From CAVYXZ01 sp963772595 (GTDB lineage Bacteria > Chloroflexota > Anaerolineae > Aggregatilineales > Phototrophicaceae): a stretch of DNA of 64,000 nucleotides. The stretch spans positions 1 through 64,000 of the forward strand of contig CAVYXZ010000014.1 in NCBI GenBank assembly GCA_963772595.1, in the 5' to 3' direction. Shown one piece after another: positions 48,045-57,345 of the stretch. The position numbers and the translations under genes are program-made. Under the pieces are notes generated by a model. That model was given only the letters and a program-made list of their open reading frames with translations. It ran no database searches and had not been told where the DNA came from. Within the stretch, counting starts at the first letter, position 1, and each line of letters starts with the position of its first letter.

Positions 48045-49503
48045 TTACGTTGATATTTGATCCTGGACTGCCTGCCAGCCATCATCCAGCATCTGATCTA
48101 ATTTCTGCAACAAAGTCTTGTTTTCCGGTCGTTTGGCGATATTGACATTCTCTTGTGGATCGGTGAGATGGTCGTAGAGTTCGTAGCGCCCTGTATTCGG
48201 CAGGTGCCGCGAGTTGCCGTCCAGCGGAGCCTGGGCGTAGCGTGTCAGCCGATAACGCTCCGTCCGCAGGGTTCGGGCATCATGAAGATTCTGGTGTGAA
48301 CCCCCTTCTTTCAACTGCGCTGTGGATTGTGCAGCGGGGGTACCATGCTCAACCCCTCCAGATGCGCGGGTTGGGCCAGCCCGGTCAGATCACAGAGCGT
48401 AGGATAGATATCCACCAATTCCACCAGGGCTTGGCTCTTGTCCCCTTGGGTGATTCCCGGCGCTGAAACAAGGAGTGGAATCCGGGTTGATTTTTCGAAA
48501 TTGGTCGTTTTAGACCAGAGTTTGTGTTCACCCAGATGCCAGCCGTTATCACCCCACAATACGATAGCCGTGTCATCCACTTGTCCGAGTTCGCTCAAGC
48601 TCGCCCAGCACCTTACCAATCTGGGCATCGGTAAAGCTGACACTCGCCCAATAACCGTAAACGCACTCGCGCTGCTTGGCTTCGCTCAAGACCGGAAAAT
48701 CCTCGTCGCTGTAGTGGCCCAGGTCGGAATAGGTGCTGTTGATTTCCTCATCGCCGTAGTGGATGAGATCACCCAGGGTAGAAATGCCGATAGCATCTTC
48801 AGGGAAAAATGGGTTATCGGCCAGATCGACCTCATCCCGTTGGTATAAATCCCAATACCTTCTCGGCACTGCCCAGGGCAAGTGTGGCCGGTAGAAACCC
48901 AGTGCCAGGAACAGGGGTTCATCCCGGTTTTGAAACTCGTTGAGCACTTCAATAGCGCGCCTGGCAATCTTACCGTCGGGATGGACTTCGTCAGGCGCGT
49001 CAGCCGCTTCACAGATGGGCGGAAGCTCAATGCCCTCCTTACCCTCACTAAATTGCCGTCCGAAGTTTCGTAATTTCTGCTGATTTTCTTCCAGTTGATA
49101 GCCAGCGCAGTAGCCGTGTACCGTATAACTTTGTTCGCCAAAGGTGTCGGTGTAGCGCCTGCTCCAGCCTGTTTCATCGTCTTCATTATTGTGATAAATC
49201 TTGCCAATTGAGATTGTTTCATAACCCTGTGCCTTGAAATACCCCGGCAGGCTTGGCTCGTCCACTGCAGGAGAACCAAGCGTCCATTGTGCCTGAATTC
49301 TCATCGTTGGGGTATTTTCCTGACAAGAGGCTCCTGCGTGAAGGGCCGCAAACTGGAACCTGGCAGTAGGCCCGATTGAACTGCACGCTGCGTGACGCAA
49401 GGCGATCCAGATTGGGCGTGTGCAATTTCGTCTTGCCGAAACAGTTGATCTCTGGTCTCAGATCATCAACGGCGATGAAGAGTATGTTCTTGAAGCTTTT
49501 CAT
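48045..49503 (-). CDS. Iduronate-2-sulfatase-like sulfatase (S1 family), frame-broken
   Basis: From ATG 49503: KNILFIAVDDLRPEINCFG, KLHTPNLDRLASRSVQFNRA and VCGPSRRSLLSG. CGPSR carries the cysteine that a formylglycine-generating enzyme converts to the catalytic residue. Later IGKIYHNNEDDETGW, LALGFYRPHLPWAVPRRYWD and VLWGDNGWHLGEHKLWSKTT occur, with the G-D-N-G-W-H-L-G-E-H metal/catalytic motif of iduronate-2-sulfatase-like (S1_7) enzymes. The C-terminus reads YELYDHLTDPQENVNIA. Breaks near 49350, 48600 and 48310. About 485 codons. No signal peptide is seen, so it may be cytoplasmic, acting on imported oligosaccharides. Confidence 0.85.
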
Positions 49504-49553
49504 TATGATGTACACCTGTGTAGAGTAAATATGCCGCTAAGCAATTGCACCAT

Positions 49554-50571
49554 CTAAGTTGAGTTCCCGGCATAATGACAACTTACGAAGTGGCCGGGCT
49601 TTGCTTCACGCAGTACTGGCGCTTCAGTCACACAGCGTTTGCCATCGCTATAGGGGCAGCGCGGGTGAAAGTAACAACCGGTTGGCGGATTGGCCGGGTT
49701 CGGCACATCCCCCCAATAATGATCCGGCGTCCTTTGTTGCGCGGGTCTGGTTTGGGGATGGCCGACAACAGCGCTTCAATATAAGGGTGCAGCGGATTGG
49801 TGAATATCTCGTTGGTCTCAGCCAGTTCGACGATTTTGCCCACATACATCACGGCCACCCGATCACAGATGTGGCGGATCACGCTCATGTCATGGGCGAT
49901 GAGCAGGAAAGCCAGATCAAACTCTGTCTGCAAGTCCTGGATCAGGTTGAGCACCTGAGCCTGAACAGATACATCCAACGCAGAGACGGGTTCATCCGCG
50001 ACAAGAAAGTCCGGGTTCAGGGCCAGGGCACGCGCCAGACCGATCCGCTGTCTTTGCCCGCCGCTGAACGCATGGGGATAACGGTTCGCATATTCCGGGC
50101 TGAGGCCCACCGCCAGTAGCAGTTCTTCGACCCGTGCTTCAAGTGCCTTGCCTTTCGCAACCCGGTTCACTATCAGCGGTTCGCCGACAATCTGCTTGAG
50201 AAGTCAGACGGGGATTTCAGCGATGAATAGGGATCCTGAAACATCATCTGCATCTTCGGCCTGATGCGCCGCATTTCCCCCGATCTGAGTTGTTCCACAT
50301 GAATAGTTTCGCCGTCTTGATCCTGGAAGAGAATCTCACCGGATGTTGGGTCCAGCAGGCGAACCAGGCAGCGCCCAGTCGTGCTTTTCCCGCAGCCGCT
50401 CTCCCCAACCAGCCCGACAATCTCGCCACGCCTGACTGTGAACGAGACACCATCCACAGCCTTTACGTGGCCGATAGTCTTTCTCAATAAGCCACGCCGG
50501 ATCGGAAAGTGCATTTTCAGATTTTCGACCCGCAGCAGTTCTTTTTGTTGCTTGTCTTCCATAAGGCTCAT
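49554..50571 (-). CDS. Oligopeptide/dipeptide-type ABC ATPase (OppF-like), frame-broken
   Basis: Second ATPase of an Opp/Dpp importer. Walker A GESGCGKSTTGRCLVRLLDP, IRPKMQMMFQDPYSSL; after a break near 50190, HAFSGGQRQRIGLARAL (signature), LVADEPVSALDVSVQAQVLN (Walker B) and LIAHDMSVIRHICD. The OppF C-terminal extension follows in a third frame (PPTGCYFHPRCPYSDGKRC), whose cysteines may bind an iron-sulfur cluster, as described for some Opp ATPases. Stop TAG at 49554-49556. It overlaps the OppD stop by 4 bases. Confidence 0.9.
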
Positions 50572-51642
50572 GCTTCACTGTCCTTTGCCTGCGTCTGTTC
50601 GGACAAGCCTGCTACCGCATCGTCGTGTCCGCCATAGATGAGGCAGCGCACTTCCTGATGGTCCGACACGGTGATCGGCGGTGGCACAATGACATCGCAT
50701 AAGCCCGGCATGAACTCAGGACAACGCGGATGAAAAGCGCAGCCCGACGACACATTCGATGGACTGGGCACGCTGCCACGAATTGCTTCCAATCGCGGCT
50801 GCACCGTGCGCTCAATCTTGGGGATCGACTTCAACAGCGCCTTTGTATATGGATGCTTCGGATCGTAAAAGGCCGAAATCGACATCTGTCTTCTCGACCA
50901 CTTTGCCGAGATACATGACGGCCACCTCGTCGCACATCTCTGCAATGACGCCCAGGTCGTGGGTAATGAAGATAATGCTCATGCCGCTATCTTCCTGAAG
51001 CTCACGCATCAGCTCAAGAATCTCGGCCTGCGTGGTGACATCCAGGGCCATCGTCGGTTCATCCGCGATCAGCAAACGCGGGTTGCAGCTCAGGCCAATG
51101 GCGATCATGACTCGTTGACGCATTCCCCCGCTCAGTTCATGGGGATAGCTGTCGATCAAACGGTGCGGCTCTGGCAGCTTAACCCGGCTCAGCGCATCGA
51201 CAGCACGTTGGCGTGCTTCTTTGCTTGTCACCTGATGATGCTCAATGATGGCTTCCATAAGCTGATTGCCCACCGTGTACAGCGGATCCAGCGAGGTCAT
51301 CGGCTCCTGAAAAATCATGGCGATCTCGTTGCCACGAATATTCCGCATTGGTTGTCCGTGAGGGCGCAGGGTGACGATATCGATGGCATTCGACCCCTGC
51401 TCGTCGATAGGGCGCGGATGATAACGAATATGTCCACCGACAATCTGCCCTGGTTTGGGGATCATGTTCATAATCGCCTGAGCCGTGACGCTCTTGCCGC
51501 AGCCGCTTTCGCCGACGACGCCTAATACCTTGCCCCGCTCAACGCTAAAGCTTGCGCCCTGGACCGCGTGAATGAGGCCGCTGTGGGTGAAGAAGGTGAT
51601 TTCGAGCTGATCGACTTCAAGGATAATGTCTTGTTCCGTCAT
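50568..51642 (-). CDS. Oligopeptide/dipeptide-type ABC ATPase (OppD-like), one frame break
   Basis: First ATPase of the importer. MTEQDIILEVDQLEITFFTH, Walker A GESGCGKSVTAQA, FQEPMTSLDPLYTVGNQLME, signature LSGGMRQRVMIAIGL, Walker B LLIADEPTMALDVT and ITHDLGVIAEMCD. An indel near 50885 separates the C-terminal part (HPYTKALLKSIPK, SGCAFHPRCPEFMPG). About 358 codons, normal for OppD. Forms a heterodimer with the OppF-like subunit. Confidence 0.92.
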
Positions 51643-51660
51643 TACTACGCTTTCGCTAGA

Positions 51661-52829
51661 TCAGATTGAATAAGGATCAACGGCATCCCGCAGACCGTCG
51701 CCAACAAAGTTAAAACTAAGCACGGCAACCAGCACGAAGAATCCAGGGATGATGAGCCAGGGATTGTTCAAAATGACGGATACCTGCTGCGCTTGCTGAA
51801 GCAGCACGCCCCAGCTTGTCAGTGGCGGTTGGATGCCCAGCCCCAGGAAACTGAGCGCCGTTTCTGCCAATATCATGCCGGGGATGGCAAGGGTCGCAGT
51901 GACGATGATATGGCTGAGCGCATTGGGCAGCATATGGACCAGGATAATCCGCAGGTGCGAGGCTCCTGATACCCGTGCCGCCGATGTATAGTCCATCTCG
52001 CGGTAGGCCAGCACCTTTGCTCTCACCTGTCGCGCCAGACCGGTCCACTGAATAAAGGACAAGATAATCGAGATGGCAAAGAAGCGCTGCACCGATGACC
52101 AGCTGGCGGGCATCGCAGTAGCCAACGCAGCCCATAAAGGAATAGCCGGGAAGGACATCAAAAACTCAATCAGGCGCTGCATGAGCACATCAATCACGCC
52201 GCCGAAATAACCGGACATGGTGCCCAGTACCGAGCCGAACAGGATCGTGAGGGTAACGCCAACCAGTCCGATTGTCAGGGAAATGCGTCCGCCAAACAAG
52301 ATGCGGGAGAATAAATCGCGGCCCAGATTATCGGTGCCAAAGATGAATAAAGTGCCCGGTTCTACAACGCCAAACAGATGAATATTCGTTGGAAACAAGC
52401 CGAGCAGCTTATAGGGGCTGCCTTCTTTGAAGAAGACAAGCGGGTATCGCTGGCTGTAATCCGGGGTATAAGTCCATTTCAGGCTGGCTACGTCGAAGGT
52501 GCTCACCGTGTTGTATACGAAGGGGCGCAGATGGAACTGCCCTTCTTGATCGATAAAGCGCGGGATTTGCGGCGGAAGATACAGGTAGTCCTCATGCACT
52601 TCCGTATGGGCATAGGGAGATAGAAACTCCGCGAAGATGGCTGTACCATGAAGGAAGATAAGGATAATACCCCCAACCCGGGCAAGGCGATTGCTCAAAA
52701 AGCGACGCCATATCAATCTTGAGAGTGAGATCGTCCCAATGTCTGCAGCCGCTTGCTGTGTTCCAGCGGTCTCATCGGAACTTGTCAACACAGCCTGGGC
52801 AGCTCGTCCTCAGCCATCGGTTTGCTCAT
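51661..52829 (-). CDS. Opp/Dpp-type ABC permease (OppC-like)
   Basis: Six-span permease: an N-terminal helix (LARVGGIILIFLHGTAIFAEF), a long extracytoplasmic loop of about 130 residues, which is larger than usual, then FGTDNLGRDLFSRILFGGRI, the typical OppC entry, and the coupling loop EMDYTSAARVSGASHLRIILVH, ending FNFVGDGLRDAVDPYSI. The core frame from 52791 is intact (376 codons). A better start, ATG 52829 (MSKPMAEDE), joins it through an indel near 52790. Confidence 0.92.
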
Positions 52830-52874
52830 GCGTTTACTCCTGCGCTCAACGAAAGGCAAAGAATCATGCCAGGC

Positions 52875-53858
52875 TTACTCCAGGCGTATACGGGGATCAA
52901 CCCAGGCGAGTAATAAATCTGCCAGAAAGTTTCCGATTACCAACATCGCCGACAGAAAGATGAGAAAGGTCCCGGCCAGATACATATCCTGCTGACGCAG
53001 CGCGTTAAAGTACAGCGGCCCCGTGGTCGGCAAACTCAAGACAATGGCAACGACCGTTGAGCCTGAAATGATCTGCGGCAAACTCATGCCCAGAAGCATA
53101 ATCAGGGGATGGATGGCGTTGCGAACGGCATGTTTGAGAATGACCTTTCTTTCCGACAATCCCCGGCCACGCGCCGCTTGCACATACTGCATGTTGAGCA
53201 CATCCAGCAGATTACCACGCATGATTCGGATCAGGCTGGCCGTGCCAGCCATGCCAACGACCACGACCGGAACCCACAAATGCTTTATCAAGTCAAGGAC
53301 CCTTGCCAGAGTCCAGGGCGCGTCAACAAACTCCGGCGAAAAGAGACCGCCAACCGATTGCCCAAAGACATAGGAGGCGATGACCATCAGAACCAATGCG
53401 AGTACAAAGTTAGGTATCGAAAGTCCCAGAAGTCCGATGAAGGTGAAAAAGTGATCGCCTCTGGAATACTGGTGCGTAGCAGAGTATATGCCAATCGGTA
53501 TGGCGACGACCCAGGTGAAGAGCAGCGTCGCAATGGACAGCACTGCGGTCAGCGCAAGCCGCTCCCAGATTAAGTCACTGACTTCCTGGTTGTACTGGAA
53601 CGAACGCCCAAAATCGCCGCGCACAAAACCACTGATCCATTTCAAGTATTGAATGTGGAGCGGCTGATCCAGGCCATAGCGCTGCACCAAGCTTTGAATT
53701 TGGTCTTCGGCAGTGCTCGTGCCCTGGGCTTCGAGCTGAGCGCGATACACATCCAGAAAACTGCCGGGCGGCAGATTGATAATGTAAAAACCAGCGATAG
53801 ACACAAAGAAAAGTGTGACGATCATATAGAGAAATCGACGCACTATGAATGCCAACAT
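52875..53858 (-). CDS. Opp/Dpp-type ABC permease (OppB-like)
   Basis: Intact, 327 residues from ATG 53858. MLAFIVRRFLYMIVTLFFVS is the usual OppB/DppB start, followed by INLPPGSFLD, YGLDQPLHIQYLKWISGFV, the coupling loop QAARGRGLSERKVILKHAVR and the end FLADLLLAWVDPRIRLE. Six membrane spans. An upstream ATG at 53885 is possible but less like the family. The gene lies between the solute-binding-protein gene and the OppC-like gene. Confidence 0.95.
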   Translation of the reverse strand: MLAFIVRRFLYMIVTLFFVSIAGFYIINLPPGSFLDVYRAQLEAQGTSTAEDQIQSLVQRYGLDQPLHIQYLKWISGFVRGDFGRSFQYNQEVSDLIWERLALTAVLSIATLLFTWVVAIPIGIYSATHQYSRGDHFFTFIGLLGLSIPNFVLALVLMVIASYVFGQSVGGLFSPEFVDAPWTLARVLDLIKHLWVPVVVVGMAGTASLIRIMRGNLLDVLNMQYVQAARGRGLSERKVILKHAVRNAIHPLIMLLGMSLPQIISGSTVVAIVLSLPTTGPLYFNALRQQDMYLAGTFLIFLSAMLVIGNFLADLLLAWVDPRIRLE

Positions 53859-55837
53859 ATCAGGAACCTCGTTGTCGCTTAGCATGAGGGATACAGGAGG
53901 GTGCGCCTCCTGATATCCCTATGTTTGAAGATCGGTGTTTCAGTCGCTGAGGTAGTATTGCTCAGGATAAGTGATGGCACCAAGCATACTGACCACATAC
54001 GGTCCTGACCAACCTCCCAGCGGCAGATCATCATGGGTTGGTACATTATGGACTCGATTGCCGACAATGACCGGGCGCGGTAGATCCGCGATTACACCTA
54101 ACCAGAAGGGACCTTCATCGAGATGTATGGAGAATCTGGTAAACCAGCTCATCGCGCTTTGCTGTGTCTGGTTCCGTGCGCGCCTGCTGGTAGAGATCCA
54201 CATCCGACGCACCGGGTCGCCTTCCGGCGGTTCTTCCCACATGGGCGAGCGCTCACGCGGTGGGAGGTCGGCGTCAACGCCTTCCTTCGACGTGCCTTGC
54301 AGCTCCATCCAGGACCCGTAGAGCGGTGCAAAACGGCCCCCGCTGCTGTAGGAGATGAGGAAGACCGGGAAACTCAGCAGATCGGCTGAACCGGGCGCGC
54401 CACCGTAGAAGATGCGTATATCAAAGGTGGCGTTGCGGAAGATGACCCCAAGCTGCTCGCCGGGCATCGAGTTCGACCTGGGCGTTCAGCCCGATATTCT
54501 GCCAGTCCTCCGCCATGAGTTCGGCAAATTCAGTGAACGCATTACCTGTGTCTAACTGTAGGCGGATTTCTAACGGCGCACCACTGGGCAAATCGCGCCA
54601 GCCGTCGCCGTCCTGATCCACCACGTTGATCTCATCCAGGAGGCTGGAGGCTTGCTCTGGATCGTACTCGACAGCCAAATTCAGCAGTTGATCCAGAAAC
54701 TGCTCACCCCGATCCGAACTGTGATACTGACGTGAATTGATGGAATCGACTGCCGTGCTTGCCGGGCCACCGAGCCCAAGAGAACTCACGTTCCGCATCC
54801 GTTCACGGTCCATGGCGTGGGACAGCGCCCGGCGGAATTTCACGTTGTGGTACAAATCGCGTTTTTCGGGATCAGGATAATTCCAATTGATGCCCCAGGC
54901 CGGGGCACCGCCGGCACCATTGTCCCACAGTTCCAGCCGGTAATCACCGCGATCCTGATTGTCCGCGTACAGGGGAATATCGCTCAATTGTAGATTGGGA
55001 TGCGCCAGGAAATCGACTTCGCCATTAACGATCTTGAGGTTAAGCACCTGCAAGTCTTCCACCAGGTTGACTTCCACGCGATCAATATAGGGGAGTTGAT
55101 TACCCTCTTTGTCGACCATGTAGTAGTACGGATTGCGTTCCAGGACGAGACGGCGGCCCGGATCAAGTTCCACCGGCATCCAGGCGGTCAGCACGGGTAC
55201 ATCAGGGTTAGTCCACCAGTCCTCGTGGGCCAGGAATTCCTCAAAATTCGGCTGGTCAGAATAGTCCGGGTGGAACTGTTCCAGATAGTGTTTGGGGCGG
55301 CTGTCCAGACCGGTGCCCATTCCGCCACCAGCCCAGGCCGAGATCTCAATATCCGCAATTGGCATTGGCGCCGCAAAAATGAGCTTCAAGGTGTAATCGT
55401 CTATCTTTTCCATTTGCATCGGCGCCCCACCGCTCAGTGTCCAGGAAGGTGGCACATCGGGATGATCCGGGTTGAGAACGACATCTTCCCACCAGAAGAT
55501 CACGTCATCGACCGTGAAGGGCACACCGTCCGACCACTTTAAGCCTTTACGAAAGTAAAGCGTCCATTCAGTCGTATCCTCATTGGATTCCCATTTGTAG
55601 ACCAGGCCAGGGCCAGGATTCTGACCGCCATCAATCCATTGCATCGGCGAGGCCCCGTACATGAACTGGGTCTGGTCGTTAAAGTCGCTGACGGTGGTCG
55701 CTTTGTGCAGTGTGCCGCCATAGGTGCCGACGGTTGACCAGGGAAGGTCGATCACCATGGGCTTGTCCGGTAGACGTTCTTCAACTGGCGGCAGGCTACC
55801 GTTGGCAACCATGTCGGCCAGCATGGGGGCTTCGCCA

Positions 55838-55840
55838 TAA
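55838..55840. repeat. Target-site duplication, left copy (TAA)
   Basis: TAA at 55838-55840 flanks the inverted repeat. Its partner is at 56695-56697. A 3-bp TNA-type duplication is known for parts of the IS5 family. Confidence 0.75.
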
Positions 55841-56694
55841 GAAGCCGTTTGAGAAGTAACGGAAAAGCGGGTAAGGTGGGGGGATGGATAGAAAAGCGTA
55901 CCCCAGTGACTTGACAGATGCCGAATGGGAACTAATGGCTCTCCATATTCCCGAACCCGAACCGGGTGGACGCCCACGAGACGCCGATATGCACGAGGTC
56001 TTGAACGCAATTTTCTACGTGCTCAAATCAGGTATTCAGTGGGACATGCTGCCGCATGATTTTCCGCCCAAAGGCACCGTCTACCACTACTACAACACCT
56101 GGCGTAAAGATGGGACATGGCAACGCCTGAACGCTGCTCTGCGTGGCGAATTGCGTCAGGAATTGGGTCGTGATGAGACGCCCAGCGCTGGGATTGCCGA
56201 TAGCCAGTCAGTAAAAACCAGCGCAAAAGGGGGCGACGCGGCTACGACGCAGGTAAGTCCGTAACGGGTCGTAAGCGTCATTTGGTGGTTGATACGGAGG
56301 GATTTGTTCTGAAAGCATTCGTGACGGAGGCTAATTACCAGGATGGAACTGTTGCCAGTTGGCTAGTCGAATGGCTGGCGCAGCATTTCCCACGTTTGGC
56401 GAAAATCTGGGCAGACCGAGCGTATCGCGGACGCTTTGTGGATGAGGCCGAGGCGCATGGCATCGACATTGAAATTGTCGTGCCCGATCCAGCGCAAAAA
56501 AGCTTTCAGGTGCAACCCCGCCGTTGGGTCGTCGAACGAACCTTTGCCTGGCTGAGCAATTATCGCCGCTTGAGTAAAGATTTCGAGCAGTGGATGCAAA
56601 CATCCGACGCCGCTATCTATGCAGCAATAAGTCATCTGATGGTCCGCCGCCTCGCCCGGCTAAAGGCTGCAAAATGACCTTCTCAAATAGCTTC
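55841..56694 (+). mobile_element. IS5-family insertion sequence, 854 bp
   Basis: The ends are 16-bp imperfect inverted repeats: GAAGCCGTTTGAGAAG at 55841-55856 and, inverted at 56679-56694, GAAGCTATTTGAGAAG (two mismatches). The element carries a two-frame DDE transposase (55884-56677) and is flanked by the TAA duplication. Size and structure fit the IS427/IS1031-like groups of the IS5 family. It is inserted in the solute-binding-protein gene, opposite in orientation to it. Confidence 0.9.
55884..56677 (+). CDS. IS5-family transposase in two frames
   Basis: Frame A (55884-56264): MDRKAYPSDLTDAEWELMAL, FYVLKSGIQWDMLPHDFPP, YHYYNTWRKDGTW, and AGIADSQSVKTSAKGG with the first catalytic Asp. Frame B continues GYDAGKSVTGRKRHLVVDTE, ADRAYRGRF (second Asp) and RRWVVERTFAWLSNYRRL (catalytic Glu), ending ARLKAAK. 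The switch is at AAAAGGGGGC, 56225-56234, and needs a -1 shift. IS5 relatives often use programmed frameshifting, so it may be functional, but a lost base in the G run is equally possible. Total about 264 codons. Confidence 0.9.
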
Positions 56695-56697
56695 TAA
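56695..56697. repeat. Target-site duplication, right copy (TAA)
   Basis: TAA at 56695-56697 directly follows the right inverted repeat. Removal of the element with one copy restores the reading frame of the interrupted gene. Confidence 0.75.
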
Positions 56698-56804
56698 GTC
56701 ATCGGCGCATCTTGTGGACTGACACTGCCGATCACTGCGAACAAAGCGAAAGCACAGATTATTGTGCGCAGTAATCTGGTGCGAGATCGCACAATCGTAT
56801 TCAT

Positions 56805-57345
56805 AATTATTCTCTCCTCAATTGCCCGTCATAGAAAAAACGCGGTTCTAAGCAATAGCTACATGGCCCTTCCTCCTCACACCAGGTTCGTAGCCCCTCG
56901 AAAGATTCTGATGGCTTAACCAGATCAGTGTCACAAATACGACACTCGCAGCAACACACTTGTAGGGAAGTGACTGCTGATATTGACAGATCGAAGCCTG
57001 TCCAGAGTCAATCGTTCGCAGCAACGCACAGCAAAGGAGCGCTTAACAACCGATTTGTTTTCGATATATGTTTGTTTTGCTTTTGTTTCGCGGCGATATT
57101 ATTCGTTTTTTGTTCTTTTGTCAAGCAAACTGCCAACAAGGACATTCGCCCACTGCTCAGTTTGCGGCTTTATCCAGCAAATTGCTGCTCTGAACTCCTG
57201 GCTGAATGCTTATTTACTGTCTGAAACAGGGACTTCCGGCCTGGAACGTGTTCGAATCGACCAATATCTGACATAAACTTGACATGTGAACGCAAAAAGC
57301 ATACTATAACAGCCGTTACGGACATGATGCGAAAACAGAACAAAT
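56805..57345. other. Divergent intergenic region with T-rich repeats
   Basis: About 540 bases between the solute-binding-protein gene and the regulator gene, with no supported ORF. At 57050-57115 T-rich repeats (TTTGTTTTCG, GTTTGTTTTGC, TTTTGTTTCG, TTTTTTGTTC) resemble the TTTCG/TTTGTTT half-sites bound by DeoR-family repressors. A consensus promoter follows at 57279-57307. The leftward promoter for the transporter was not identified. Confidence 0.5.
57279..57307 (+). promoter_or_regulatory. Consensus sigma-70-type promoter of the regulator operon
   Basis: TTGACA at 57279-57284, a 17-bp spacer, and TACTAT at 57302-57307. This is the strongest promoter match in the window and lies 39 bases ahead of the ATG at 57346. 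Confidence 0.8.

Larger units (their letters stand above)
53940..56804 (-). pseudogene. ABC transporter solute-binding protein (SBP family 5), split by an IS5-family element
   Basis: The start is ATG 56804 with GAGGAGA ahead. MNTIVRSRTRLLRTIICAFA is a signal peptide, reading to ...SPQDAPMT before the insertion. On the other side of the element YGEAPMLADMVANGSLPPVE continues in the same frame. Then come WTLYFRKGLKWSDGVPFTVD (family 5 signature), NPYYYMVDKEGNQLPYIDRV and FRRALSHAMDRERMRNVSSL. A separate indel near 54465 shifts the last 170 codons (GVIFRNATFDIRIFYGGA). The intact protein would have about 640 residues. It feeds the OppBCDF-like transporter encoded downstream, whose sugar or peptide substrate is unknown. 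Confidence 0.9.

Noticed and set aside
54421..56010. N-terminal extension of the binding-protein frame beyond 55840
   Set aside because: The extra residues are antisense to the IS5 transposase. The real N-terminus is on the other side of the element at 56804.
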